From Lachnospiraceae bacterium A4 (GTDB lineage Bacteria > Bacillota > Clostridia > Lachnospirales > Lachnospiraceae), in assembly GCA_000403215.2 (NCBI GenBank), contig KE159560.1:415269-479268 (forward strand): a stretch of DNA of 64,000 nt. The letters run 5' to 3'. Below the pieces are notes generated by a model. That model saw only the letters and a program-made list of their open reading frames with translations, made no database searches and had not been told where the DNA came from. This document shows positions 43,723 through 52,015 of the stretch, piece by piece. Positions within the stretch are counted from its first letter, which is position 1. The number at the start of each line of letters is the position of its first letter. The position numbers and the translations under genes were made by a program.

Positions 43723-43783
43723 AGTAAACACCTTCCGCAAATCCCGGTTTTTCGCTTCCTACATCTTCCCGACAAACTGGAAG

Positions 43784-44062
43784 TTAACGCTTTCTGATAA
43801 TCCAATCGTCATCTTGAGTTTTTCTTTCTGCATAGTAACCGCAAGGCATATCCTTTAAGGTACTAACAGAGTTATCTAAATCAAAAACCCATTTTAAAGA
43901 TACTAACTTTGCTTCATCTGTTTCATGTGTTCCTCCGCATAGAAATTGCCACATTCCGTCATCTTCATCATGTGATACATATAGAATAGGTGCCTGACGC
44001 TCCAATATATGGCAACAGACAATCGTAGCAGTATCGGGTGAAGCATAAAATGGAAATTCCAT
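43784..44062 (-). CDS. DUF2185-like small protein, 92 aa
   Basis: ATG 44062 with AAGGAGTGACAGGC upstream. TIVCCHILERQAPILYVSHD, GMWQFLCGGTHETDEAKLVS and DMPCGYYAER are typical of the DUF2185/immunity-type family as I recall it. Last upstream member of the array. Confidence 0.65.
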   Translation of the reverse strand: MEFPFYASPDTATIVCCHILERQAPILYVSHDEDDGMWQFLCGGTHETDEAKLVSLKWVFDLDNSVSTLKDMPCGYYAERKTQDDDWIIRKR

Positions 44063-44088
44063 GCCTGTCACTCCTTTCAAACTTCGAT

Positions 44089-44895
44089 TTATCTCTTTAA
44101 ATACTTTAAAACTCTTTCATTAAAGTCTTTTGCTTCTTCATAAACTGCGTGTCCATAATCTTCATATAAAAATAATTCACTATTACTAATTCTATCTGCT
44201 ATTTCTTTTGAAGAATTTACTCCTACAATACTATCTTGTTTTCCTCCAATTATTAAAGTATGACATTTAATTTTATCTAAATCATCATATACATTATGTG
44301 TTAAACACGAATTAGCTTGAATAATAAATCTTTTATAATCTTTTGGTTTGCTAACTCTCCATAGAATATTATAATATTTTCTATATTTCTTTAAATGCTT
44401 TTCGCTATAAGATTTTTCGGCTGTATCTAGGAATATATTTTTAAAATCTTCCTTCTTTGCTAACTGAATCCAGTTTCCAACAACATTATTTATGATTTCA
44501 TTAGACTTTGAAGATGTTACTGCTAAAACTAATTTATTTACTTTTTCTGGATTGTCAATTGCCATACATTGTGCTATCATTCCACCTTGAGAAACTCCCA
44601 TTATATCAGCATTTGATATATTTAATAAATTCATTGCTTCAACTATATCTTGTGCCATATTTCTTGTTGTAAATCCTTTTGCTAGATTATTTCTTCTGCT
44701 AAACACATACACTGAATATTCTTTTGCAAATTGTCTATACATTAATGCAAGTGAAATGGCCATACCTTTAACAGTTCTTAATCCATCTCCTAGTCCTGGT
44801 ATTATAATTAAATTTTTATTTTCTACACCAAAACTTACATAATCCATATTACTTTGTTCTATTTTTATATTATTGTTTTTTGCATTATAAAACAT
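44089..44895 (-). CDS. Alpha/beta hydrolase
   Basis: 268 aa. Oxyanion region LIIIPGLGDGLRTVKG, nucleophile elbow GVSQGG (Ser near 101), acid in GGKQDSIVGV and catalytic His in YEDYGHAVYEE. The coding sequence is much more AT-rich than its neighbours and full of Asn/Lys/Ile codons, a sign of transfer from a low-GC donor. Substrate unknown. Confidence 0.88.
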   Translation of the reverse strand: MFYNAKNNNIKIEQSNMDYVSFGVENKNLIIIPGLGDGLRTVKGMAISLALMYRQFAKEYSVYVFSRRNNLAKGFTTRNMAQDIVEAMNLLNISNADIMGVSQGGMIAQCMAIDNPEKVNKLVLAVTSSKSNEIINNVVGNWIQLAKKEDFKNIFLDTAEKSYSEKHLKKYRKYYNILWRVSKPKDYKRFIIQANSCLTHNVYDDLDKIKCHTLIIGGKQDSIVGVNSSKEIADRISNSELFLYEDYGHAVYEEAKDFNERVLKYLKR

Positions 44896-44920
44896 TACTT
44901 CAACTCACTTTCAAATTTTC

Positions 44921-45046
44921 TTATTTTGCAACAAATCTATAAACCGCATAAATTACCCATACAATCCAAGAATATGTCCACGTATCAAACACAATACTTA
45001 TTGTTAAATATCCGATAGCTATTATGATTGCTATTACCCAATTCAT
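44921..45046 (-). CDS. 41-aa membrane protein
   Basis: MNWVIAIIIAIGYLTISIVF then DTWTYSW and IVWVIYAVYRFVAK: two hydrophobic segments. It begins two bases after the TAA of a short AT-rich stretch (ATGGATAAGAAAAAATAATG). It resembles the C-terminal membrane part often found on small XRE regulators, so it may be a detached relic. Confidence 0.5.
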   Translation of the reverse strand: MNWVIAIIIAIGYLTISIVFDTWTYSWIVWVIYAVYRFVAK

Positions 45047-45143
45047 TATTTTTTCTTATCCATTTTAATTTCTCCAAAATAAACCTTGGCTTGCCTCTTT
45101 GTCAATCACTTTTTTGCTCCAAACCTTTTCATAAATAATAATA

Positions 45144-46424
45144 TCAACCCATTTTGCGGACTGCAAGTTTAATTGTTACACAAGCTCCACCAGGAGCAAT
45201 ATTTGAAAGTTCTAAACTTCCGCCGTGTTTCTGGCTAAGGACACGGCTTGTAGCCAATCCCAAACCCATATGCTCTCCCGTTTTATCCTCAGAATAAAGA
45301 AAAGTGTTCTTTTTACGGAGCATTGCCCTTGAAAAACCTTTGCCATCGTCTGATATGGTTATCATAAGCATACCATCGGTAAGAGAGTACCCAAAATTCA
45401 CCTTGCTTTTGGCATATCGAATGGCATTCGAAAAGATATTCTCGACAATACGGTAAAAGATCTGCTCGTCTAATTTCACCTGACATTCGGATATGGTGGA
45501 ATGGTATGCAATCTCCAGGCTATGCTGCTTGGCAAAAACCGAAAGACTTTCCGTAGCTCTTCTTAAAAAGTCCGGTAATTGAACTACGGAATACTTTGTT
45601 TCCGTTTCTTCAATCGCATTCAGGTCACGGATATAATCTGTATAATGTTCAAGCCGTTTTGCCGTTACCGCAAGGTTAGACAGTGTATGCCGCAATTCTC
45701 CGTCATTCAGATTTCCATCTGCCAGGCATTGCTGCAAATATTCCACATATCCCTCAACAATCGCAATGGGATTTCTAAGGTCATGTGCCACTGATGCCTG
45801 CAGGATTCTGCGCTGCTCAATCATGTTCCATAGCTGACGGTTGTTATCATAGAGCGCCTGCCGCATTTCTTCAAAAGCGGTGCAGAGCCTTCCTAATTCA
45901 TCATTCCTGCTATAATCAACCGTAAAATCAAGGTCTTGCTCCCGGATATGTTTTGTCGCATCGGCAAGAACCTGAATGGGCGGTGACAATTCTTTCCTGT
46001 AAAACCACCATGCGCACAGCATGATACCTGTAATGGAATAGACAAAAGGAAACAGCACCATAGAAATGCCCGCCATTCTGTATACGAACTTTTGCTTTGG
46101 GCGAAGCGCTGAGAAGCCGGACTCGATTTTCTCTATTACGAATTCCGTATTCTCCAAAGTTAAGTCCACTCCAGCAGGAACGAGCATACCCACCTGGGCA
46201 GGCTCGTCAAGGATAACCCTCTGCCCTCCCTCTAATACCCTCCCGTCCGCTGTGACCGTCCGGGTATTCAGCCAGACTTCCTGCGAATCTGGAAGTATCA
46301 CTTTCTGTATACGGTAGCATCCATAAATCGTCAGGACAGATGCCGCAAAAACAAGAAACATTGTAGCAGCTACCGCACAGATAAAAGCTCTTTTCATTGA
46401 TCCGGGTTTCCTCATTTTTTCCAT
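45144..46424 (-). CDS. HAMP-containing sensor histidine kinase
   Basis: 426 aa. Helix 1 at about 12-32, an extracytoplasmic domain of about 80 residues, helix 2 at about 115-140, HAMP (about 145-195), HisKA with SVAHDLRNPIAIVEGYVEYL (His near 213) and HATPase with N-box ENIFSNAIRYAKS, then DDGKGFSRAM and GEHMGLGLATSRV. Start overlaps the regulator stop. Pairs with the OmpR-type regulator. Confidence 0.93.
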   Translation of the reverse strand: MEKMRKPGSMKRAFICAVAATMFLVFAASVLTIYGCYRIQKVILPDSQEVWLNTRTVTADGRVLEGGQRVILDEPAQVGMLVPAGVDLTLENTEFVIEKIESGFSALRPKQKFVYRMAGISMVLFPFVYSITGIMLCAWWFYRKELSPPIQVLADATKHIREQDLDFTVDYSRNDELGRLCTAFEEMRQALYDNNRQLWNMIEQRRILQASVAHDLRNPIAIVEGYVEYLQQCLADGNLNDGELRHTLSNLAVTAKRLEHYTDYIRDLNAIEETETKYSVVQLPDFLRRATESLSVFAKQHSLEIAYHSTISECQVKLDEQIFYRIVENIFSNAIRYAKSKVNFGYSLTDGMLMITISDDGKGFSRAMLRKKNTFLYSEDKTGEHMGLGLATSRVLSQKHGGSLELSNIAPGGACVTIKLAVRKMG

Positions 46425-47086
46425 CTGTAACCCATCCCCCAGACTGTTTCGATATATTCCCTGCCCGTAGCTTCCTTCAGTTTATTCCTGATCTTTCGGA
46501 TATGCTCTTTTATGACTCCGCTATCTCCTTCGGCATTCAGCCCCCACACGGCTTCATAGATCCGCTCCCTGTCGAATATCTGATTGGCGTTGCTCATCAG
46601 AAACTCCACAATGTCAAACTCACGGTTTGACAGGTTCAGCGGCCTTTCCCCATAAAAACAAGTACGTTCCGCAAGATTTACAATCAAGCCCTGGGAAGAA
46701 ACGATTTTGGGCGCACACTTGCTTCGTTCATCCCTTCGCAGGTGAGCCGCCACTCTTGCAGTCAACTCTTTCAGGCTGAACGGCTTAGTTATATAATCAT
46801 CACCGCCGGCCTGCAAGCCGTTTATTTTGTCCTGTTCCGTAATCCGGGCTGTCAGAAACAAAATGGGGCAGACGACATTCTGGCGGATCATTTTACATAA
46901 TTCCAGTCCGTCTATTTCCGGCATATTGATGTCAAGCAGAATCAAATCCGGATAGACATTCAGCATGGATATTGTCTGCTCCGCATTTTCCGCTACAAAA
47001 GCCTCATATCCACACTTCTGTAAGTGACTTGACAATAACTCTGTCAGCATTTTTTCATCATCAACAATGAGTATTTTGTATGCCAT
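46412..47086 (-). CDS. OmpR-family response regulator
   Basis: 224 aa from ATG 47086 (GGAGGTTACT upstream). Receiver: ILIVDDEKML, phospho-Asp in DLILLDINMPEIDG, Lys in YITKPFSLKEL. Winged-helix output: LNLSNREFDIVEFLMSNANQ, HIRKIRNKLKEATGREYIET, VWGMGYRW. Third gene of the TetR-FMN-regulator-kinase run. Confidence 0.93.
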   Translation of the reverse strand: MAYKILIVDDEKMLTELLSSHLQKCGYEAFVAENAEQTISMLNVYPDLILLDINMPEIDGLELCKMIRQNVVCPILFLTARITEQDKINGLQAGGDDYITKPFSLKELTARVAAHLRRDERSKCAPKIVSSQGLIVNLAERTCFYGERPLNLSNREFDIVEFLMSNANQIFDRERIYEAVWGLNAEGDSGVIKEHIRKIRNKLKEATGREYIETVWGMGYRWKK

Positions 47087-47124
47087 AGTAACCTCCTCTC
47101 CCAGAATATGATACTGCAAATAAG

Positions 47125-47541
47125 TCAAAAAGTGGTCAATTTCCTGCTTTTCAGAGCGTTTTCTACCGCTTTTTTTATGACAGTGCTTGAATTTGTTGCG
47201 CCTGATATTGCATCTACATCTATTTTCTGTTTATCAACTATACTATCAGTGATAACTTCTGCGGTCTTTCCACGTTCATGCCTATGCTCCAGAATGTTAA
47301 TATTTGTGATTTCTCCATTTTGCACGGTAACTTCCACTTTGGCATATATAAAATCCACGTCATATTCACCAACATAAACTCCGTCAGGAATATCAGAAAT
47401 ATTTATATCTTCAAAGGTGGTTTCCCTTACTGCCTGTCTATAGTCCGCAACACTTTTAAGGTAGAGGATTCCCAAAACGAAACCGGCAAGAAAAAGGAAC
47501 ATGATAACAAATAATACTGTTTTCTTTTTCGATATTCTCAC
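47125..47541 (-). CDS. Membrane-anchored FMN-binding-domain protein
   Basis: Start taken as GTG 47541 (GGAGAG upstream, 4 bp after the TetR stop), 138 aa; a longer frame to 47592 overlaps TetR. One helix (VLFVIMFLFLAGFVLGILYL), then the FMN-binding fold with DGVYVGEYDVDFIYAKVEVT and the attachment motif SGATNSSTVI (S-G-A-T-x-[ST]-[ST]). FMN would be linked to the Thr. Possibly electron transfer or sensing at the outer face. Confidence 0.85.
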   Translation of the reverse strand: MRISKKKTVLFVIMFLFLAGFVLGILYLKSVADYRQAVRETTFEDINISDIPDGVYVGEYDVDFIYAKVEVTVQNGEITNINILEHRHERGKTAEVITDSIVDKQKIDVDAISGATNSSTVIKKAVENALKSRKLTTF

Positions 47542-47545
47542 TTCA

Positions 47546-48184
47546 TCACTCTCCACTATCTGTAATAGAACAATACAACATATGAAAACCATGTTCTAAA
47601 AACTGGACTTTTGATAATCCCATTGCTTTTTTAATATATTCTTCTTTATTTTCTGCAAGCTGAATAATCCCGGACAACATACCCCAGAAAGCAAAAATAG
47701 TAGGCATGATTTTCAGATCGCTTCGCAGATCGCCTTTATCTATGCCGGATATTAAAAATTCCTTTATCTTTTCGTTTATTTCTTCCCCTATTTGATAAGT
47801 TTCTTTTTCTTCGGGAAGATAATCGTGGCGCTCAAAATCAATATTGATTTTATCCAATACCATTTTGAAGTAGAACGGAAATTCTTCCTGATACTGAACC
47901 AATCCACGACAAATGAAATCGTATTGTTCTTTTGTGGTTTGCTGCTGCTCCAGTGCAGAAGCGATGTAATGATAAAGTTTTTTCATGCTGTCCAGCACTA
48001 AGATACCAACAATTTCCTCTTTGTTCTCAAAATACACATATAAAGTCGCTTTGCTGTATCCGGCTGCTTTGGCTATATCGTCCATAGAGGTTGCCGCTAT
48101 GCCTCTCTCCATGAACAATACTGACGCAGCGGAAGCAATTTTTTCCCGGTGTACACTTTTCGGCTCTTTTTTTCTCCGTGCCAT
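47546..48184 (-). CDS. TetR-family transcriptional regulator
   Basis: 212 aa from ATG 48184 (AAGGAGGCAGACA upstream). HTH EKIASAASVLFMERGIAATS MDDIAKAAGYSKATLYVYF. C-terminal region helical with LRSDLKIMPTIFAFWGMLSG. Heads the run that contains the FMN-binding protein and the two-component pair. An A/T-rich dyad (AACTCACGGTTTAATTATAAGGG) upstream may hold its promoter. Confidence 0.9.
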   Translation of the reverse strand: MARRKKEPKSVHREKIASAASVLFMERGIAATSMDDIAKAAGYSKATLYVYFENKEEIVGILVLDSMKKLYHYIASALEQQQTTKEQYDFICRGLVQYQEEFPFYFKMVLDKINIDFERHDYLPEEKETYQIGEEINEKIKEFLISGIDKGDLRSDLKIMPTIFAFWGMLSGIIQLAENKEEYIKKAMGLSKVQFLEHGFHMLYCSITDSGE

Positions 48185-48259
48185 TGTCTGCCTCCTTATA
48201 ATTGAACTCACGGTTTAATTATAAGGGTTTTAAAGAATACTGTCAACTTTTACCTCCAA

Positions 48260-48676
48260 AATAATCTGGAAAATATTTGCATGAATGAGACGCCTCCACT
48301 TCACCGGGCTGAAGAACCCTTTGGAATCGCCGGGAATGTCCTCAAAACTGACCGGAACCGGGGCAACATAGGTAATCGCTTTGATAAAGTCCTCATACCC
48401 CTCCACTGTGGACAGAAGCTCTTTTGTCTCCAGCTCCGGGATTGGCTCCCCCGATGTCTGCTTGACATTCTTCTGCCATTCCTGGCAGCCTGCGACCAGA
48501 CCTGGCGTCAGGGCGCTGTAGGGCTATCAGGAACGTGTTGTTGACACTGTAATTATGGAATTTTGACATGGCAGAAAGGCAGCTTTTTTCTCGCTCTCAA
48601 AAAGCTCTTTTAACCCTTCCTCCAGCTTGTCCGTAATCTCCTTTACTTTCTGCTTTTCTGTTTTTATATCTGCCAT
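48260..48676 (-). pseudogene. ArdC-like antirestriction/ssDNA-binding protein remnant
   Basis: Starts MADIKTEKQKVKEITDKLEE, then a frameshift before SKFHNYSVNNTFLIALQRPD (the F-x-N-Y-S-x-x-N-x-x-L-I motif of ArdC N-terminal domains), another shift to LVAGCQEWQKNVKQTSGEPI, then FEDIPGDSKGFFSPVKWRRL before it ends. Several indels and no C-terminal peptidase part. A relic of a conjugative element. Confidence 0.65.
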
Positions 48677-48815
48677 ATATTTAATCTTTTCTCTGCACGA
48701 AAAAAGACAATCTGATATGACGGTCTTTCTTCCTGAAAACCAAAAAGCAGCAAATTGTTTTCTTATGCAAAAACAAATTCACTGCTTTACTGCTTGTGTT
48801 ACTAAGCTACTGTGG

Positions 48816-49193
48816 TTATGCCAGTACAGGCTCCTGTTTTTTGAGGACAGCCTCTACTTCTTCAATCGTCTTTTTTACAATCTCTGCAATTTGAGCAAAA
48901 TCATATCCCTTCTCATGCATAGTCATAATCACTTCTGCTAAAGTATTATTCTTGATTCCCTGTGACAAATTACACATGGCGCTTTTTTCTGACAGTTCAT
49001 TCTCATTGGGTAATTTATCCCCGGCTGAAAAGCGTTTTTCTATTGTTATCATAGACAATAATGTGTCTGCGATACTTTGCCCACTTTCCCATTTTGAAAT
49101 GGCTTGTCTTGAAATCCCCAACATTTCAGCAACTTGCTCCTGTGAATAACCCGCTTGCTTTCGCAATTCCTGAAACCGTTCTGCTATGCTCAT
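48816..49193 (-). CDS. XRE-family protein with helical C-terminus
   Basis: 125 aa from ATG 49193 (GGAGGTGATGAAT upstream). [36 protein letters not shown] (residues 7-40). The rest, GIKNNTLAEVIMTMHEKGYD FAQIAEIVKKTIEEVEAVL, is the repeat-like tail often found at the end of Rpn/PD-(D/E)XK transposase-type proteins. It looks like a fusion of two unrelated pieces. Confidence 0.75.
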   Translation of the reverse strand: MSIAERFQELRKQAGYSQEQVAEMLGISRQAISKWESGQSIADTLLSMITIEKRFSAGDKLPNENELSEKSAMCNLSQGIKNNTLAEVIMTMHEKGYDFAQIAEIVKKTIEEVEAVLKKQEPVLA

Positions 49194-49202
49194 ATTCATC
49201 AC

Positions 49203-49522
49203 CTCCGATAAAAAATACTATAATTTATTGGTAGCATACCACCAACAGTCATTTAATTGATAACAACTTTCCGTTGCATCTTAGAAAATTTGAGTTGCAT
49301 GGTAACTTATGGAGCCAACATCATGCATTTTAGTATATGGTGGTGTGTTTTTCTATCTTATACTTTTGACATATAAGGATATAAAGGAATCCCACCCATT
49401 CCTTCCTGCCTTGTTATAAAAACCAGAAAAAATCCTTGCAGACAAGACAATATTCCTGTAATATAATCTACAAATCTGCAAAAAAACAGGAGTGCCGAAG
49501 CACCCCCATTTCCTAAACCCTC
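49203..49522. other. Intergenic, no gene seen
   Basis: AT-rich stretch upstream of the XRE gene. Apart from its promoter region and scattered short inverted repeats nothing convincing was found. Confidence 0.45.
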
Positions 49523-49668
49523 TTGCAAAATTTGCAGTGTTGGTTTATAATCATCTTAGAAGCCGGAGGATATTGCACGTCCGACGGTTGTTCAATCGGA
49601 AACTTATAAAGCGTAAAAAATTACGGATTACAAGGCTATCCTCTATGGCAGTAGAAGATAGCCTTTTC
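49523..49668 (+). ncRNA. Putative antitoxin RNA of a decayed type I toxin locus
   Basis: -35 TTGCAA (49523-49528) and -10 TATAAT (49546-49551), 17-bp spacer. The transcript would run to the hairpin AAGGCTATCCTC...GATAGCCTTTTCC (about 49632-49668) and faces the 3' end of the toxin remnant. Layout mirrors 12030-12236. Confidence 0.55.
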
Positions 49669-49670
49669 CG

Positions 49671-49735
49671 TTACTTGCGGTTGTGTTTATTGTCTATGTA
49701 TGTCAAGGCTGCAAAAATCACCAGCACCAACGTAA
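49671..49735 (-). pseudogene. Holin-like toxin, 5' end lost
   Basis: The last 21 codons read TLVLVIFAALTYIDNKHNRK and stop at 49671. This hydrophobic stretch plus charged tail matches holin-like toxins. The coding start has been replaced by the palindromic element at 49733-49785. Confidence 0.55.
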
Positions 49736-49785
49736 GGAACTGTGATGAAATTACTTGTCATGAGTAATTTCTGAACAGTTCCTTA
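49733..49785. mobile_element. MITE-like palindromic element, 53 bp
   Basis: TAAGGAACTGT...ACAGTTCCTTA with inner GAAATTACTTGTCATGAGTAATTTC, a near-perfect hairpin. It is the shorter form of the 35635 element (lacks about 12 bp in the loop). It lies exactly where the toxin gene's start should be. Confidence 0.7.
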
Positions 49786-49799
49786 TGTCGAATAATGCT

Positions 49800-50160
49800 A
49801 TAAAAGATTTGCGTTAATCACTCTGCCGCTTCCAATGCCACCTCTGCAAATTCCGCATCGCTCATGGCTTCCAGTACCTGTCTGGCAAGCTCCACCATAT
49901 CGCTGTCTTGTATGTGGAAGATCACGTTTTTTATATTGCCAATCATAGGGCTTGGTGTCCGGGAAAATGCTCTTAAATCTTCCCCGCCGCAATTCAGAGA
50001 GGAAAGGATTTGTGAAAATTTCTTCTCGCCCGCCCTCCATGGACAGCCTGCGGATTTGCCAAACGGGAAAGGGAATTTCTTTCTATCTCCTTTGCACGGC
50101 ATAATACTGGCGATTTTTTTAAATGCCAAAAATGGGCGCAAAAAACAGGAACCCTTTTAA
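49800..50160 (-). other. Conjugative-element remnant, coding fragments
   Basis: Short open stretches in different minus-strand frames: PMIGNIKNVIFHIQDSDMVE LARQVLEAMSD ending at 49818, and a Lys/Arg-rich N-terminal piece at about 50000-50140. No single complete gene; likely the tail of an element-borne protein. Confidence 0.35.
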
Positions 50161-50243
50161 GTCGTCGCCCCTTGATTAGAAACCCCAAAACTACTGTCAA
50201 GTATAGCTTTATATTCTTATCGGCTCACCGGATTTACTGTTTA

Positions 50244-50873
50244 CTAATTTACCTTATACCTCAAAATTGTTTTGAGCTTATCCTCTTTTGTTCTATTAGT
50301 TAAATATATTTCTCTGTGACAATCTGATATGCGTTGCAAACCGTTTTCTTCTGTAAATTTATCCATTTGTTCAAAAGAGAATGGTTCATTGTCATATGAG
50401 CCAATATGCAGAATTTCAACACATTTTCCGTCATGTATCGTATCAAAAATAATATCTTCATACAGTCTGTTTGGCTTTTTAATTTTTACCCTTTCCAATG
50501 CAGCACGTACCATTTCCGCTGTGATAAAGTCCGGCTGACGTATCATAATGGTGTATTCCAAATTTTCTTTTATGAGTTTACCCGCAACAGATTCCGTATC
50601 AACGTTTTTCTGTTTCCAGATACCCTCTAAAGGATAAACCGTAAAGTCGTGGATTTCATTTGATAAAATATTTTTAGTTGCAGTAGATTTATAACCCATT
50701 TTAATAGCATACGCTAATGAAAAGAGAGCACCTACCTTATCTGAAAAATCCGTGTCGTTAGGATTTCCGCTTCCCTTAATCATAATAAAATTTTGTGTGG
50801 GTATATCTACCAAAGCAGGTATACTCTTTGCTCCATACAGGGCTTTTTCGTGCTTTCTCCATTCAAATTTCAT
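50244..50873 (-). CDS. GyrI-like small-molecule-binding protein
   Basis: 209 aa, AAGGAGGTGCTGAT before ATG. MKFEWRKHEKALYGAKSIPA at the start, then FIMIKGSGNPNDTDFSDKVG, LEGIWKQKNVD, EILHIGSYDNEPFSFEQMDK and CHREIYLTN...KTILRY, the order typical of stand-alone GyrI-like (BmrR effector-domain) proteins. Next to a WYL/HTH regulator on the same strand and likely a partner in it. Ligand unknown. Confidence 0.88.
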   Translation of the reverse strand: MKFEWRKHEKALYGAKSIPALVDIPTQNFIMIKGSGNPNDTDFSDKVGALFSLAYAIKMGYKSTATKNILSNEIHDFTVYPLEGIWKQKNVDTESVAGKLIKENLEYTIMIRQPDFITAEMVRAALERVKIKKPNRLYEDIIFDTIHDGKCVEILHIGSYDNEPFSFEQMDKFTEENGLQRISDCHREIYLTNRTKEDKLKTILRYKVN

Positions 50874-50925
50874 ATCAGCACCTCCTTATGGAAACAATGT
50901 ATCAAATATAACCTGACACCTAATG

Positions 50926-51825
50926 TCATGTTCTGTATTTTTCCTGCATTTTCTGTAATATTTTTTTCATCTGCTCCCGTATAGACTGTGGTTCTAGTAC
51001 CTCAACGCTATCCGAAAAAGACATCACATAAGAATACAAAACCTCATTGTCGGGTAAATCTATTTGGACATATAAATTTCCCTGTGAATCTTCTGTTATG
51101 CTATCTGTAAATTCATCATAAACACGAAAAGCCGCTTGCCTGTCAAATTTTAACTTAACGGCAGCAGTATTTTCAATTTGTATTTGTTCTTCGATTTTTG
51201 TCGGTGTAAAATCTTGCGTAAAAGTTTCAGACAGCATTTCAAGCTCTTTTATTCTCGTCAACTTAAAAAAGCGGTAATCATTTCTTAACAGGCAAAAAGA
51301 ATATAAATACCAGCTTTTGCTCTTGAATACTAATCGAATAGGTCTTACATTTCTTTTCTCCTTATTTCCTTTTCCACTAAAATAGCGAAATGAAATAACT
51401 CTCTTTTGGAAAATGGCTTCTTTGATGATATTAAATGTATCTTGCTGTGGGGTACGATGCGCCCAGTCTGAAAAATCAACTTCAATCCAGTTTGTAGATT
51501 TTATCTGAAATAAACCGCTTAACTTTGTGAGCAATTCATTAGAGTTTTCTTCTGTGGTCGCAACCATTCCTTGTAGTGCTGTTAGCATTTGTTCCTGTTC
51601 TTGTTCAGAAAACAAAGATTTATCTAATGTATAATCGTTAAGTATAGAAATGCCTCCCCCTTTTCCCTGTGTTGCATAAATAGGGATTCCAGCGCTGCTT
51701 ATGGAGTCAATATCTCTGTAAATGGTTCTGATTGATACTTCAAATTTTTGAGCAAGTTCGGGGGCGGTTGTCTTTCCGTTCTGTAAAAGATAGTACACAA
51801 TTCTAAATAATCTGCTTTCCCGCAT
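50926..51825 (-). CDS. HTH/WYL-domain transcriptional regulator (YafY-like)
   Basis: 299 aa from ATG 51825 (GGGAGGTGATGAAA upstream). N-terminal HTH RLFRIVYYLLQNGKTTAPEL AQKFEVSIRTIYRDIDSI. WYL domain about 130-215 with VRPIRLVFKSKSWYLYSFCL (the W-Y-L triplet) and FKLTRIKEL. The C-terminal extension senses ligand. Paired with the GyrI-like gene 52 bp downstream. Confidence 0.92.
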   Translation of the reverse strand: MRESRLFRIVYYLLQNGKTTAPELAQKFEVSIRTIYRDIDSISSAGIPIYATQGKGGGISILNDYTLDKSLFSEQEQEQMLTALQGMVATTEENSNELLTKLSGLFQIKSTNWIEVDFSDWAHRTPQQDTFNIIKEAIFQKRVISFRYFSGKGNKEKRNVRPIRLVFKSKSWYLYSFCLLRNDYRFFKLTRIKELEMLSETFTQDFTPTKIEEQIQIENTAAVKLKFDRQAAFRVYDEFTDSITEDSQGNLYVQIDLPDNEVLYSYVMSFSDSVEVLEPQSIREQMKKILQKMQEKYRT

Positions 51826-52015
51826 TTTCATCACCTCCCGTATATTATAACACATAAACCTGTCAATGGAATGTCATGTTATATAAAATGAAGAGAGGGA
51901 TTCCGTAGTAGTCGGCATTGGTGAAATGTGTATAACTGGCTGTCTTTTGGAATTGTGGGTAACTCTGTTTGCAGGACGTGGGAAAGCTGCACTTTCGATT
52001 GCAGTTTCATCCTAT
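51826..52015. other. Intergenic between regulator and IS, no gene seen
   Basis: Contains the regulator promoter region, then sequence running into the IS end. No convincing open frame. Confidence 0.4.
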
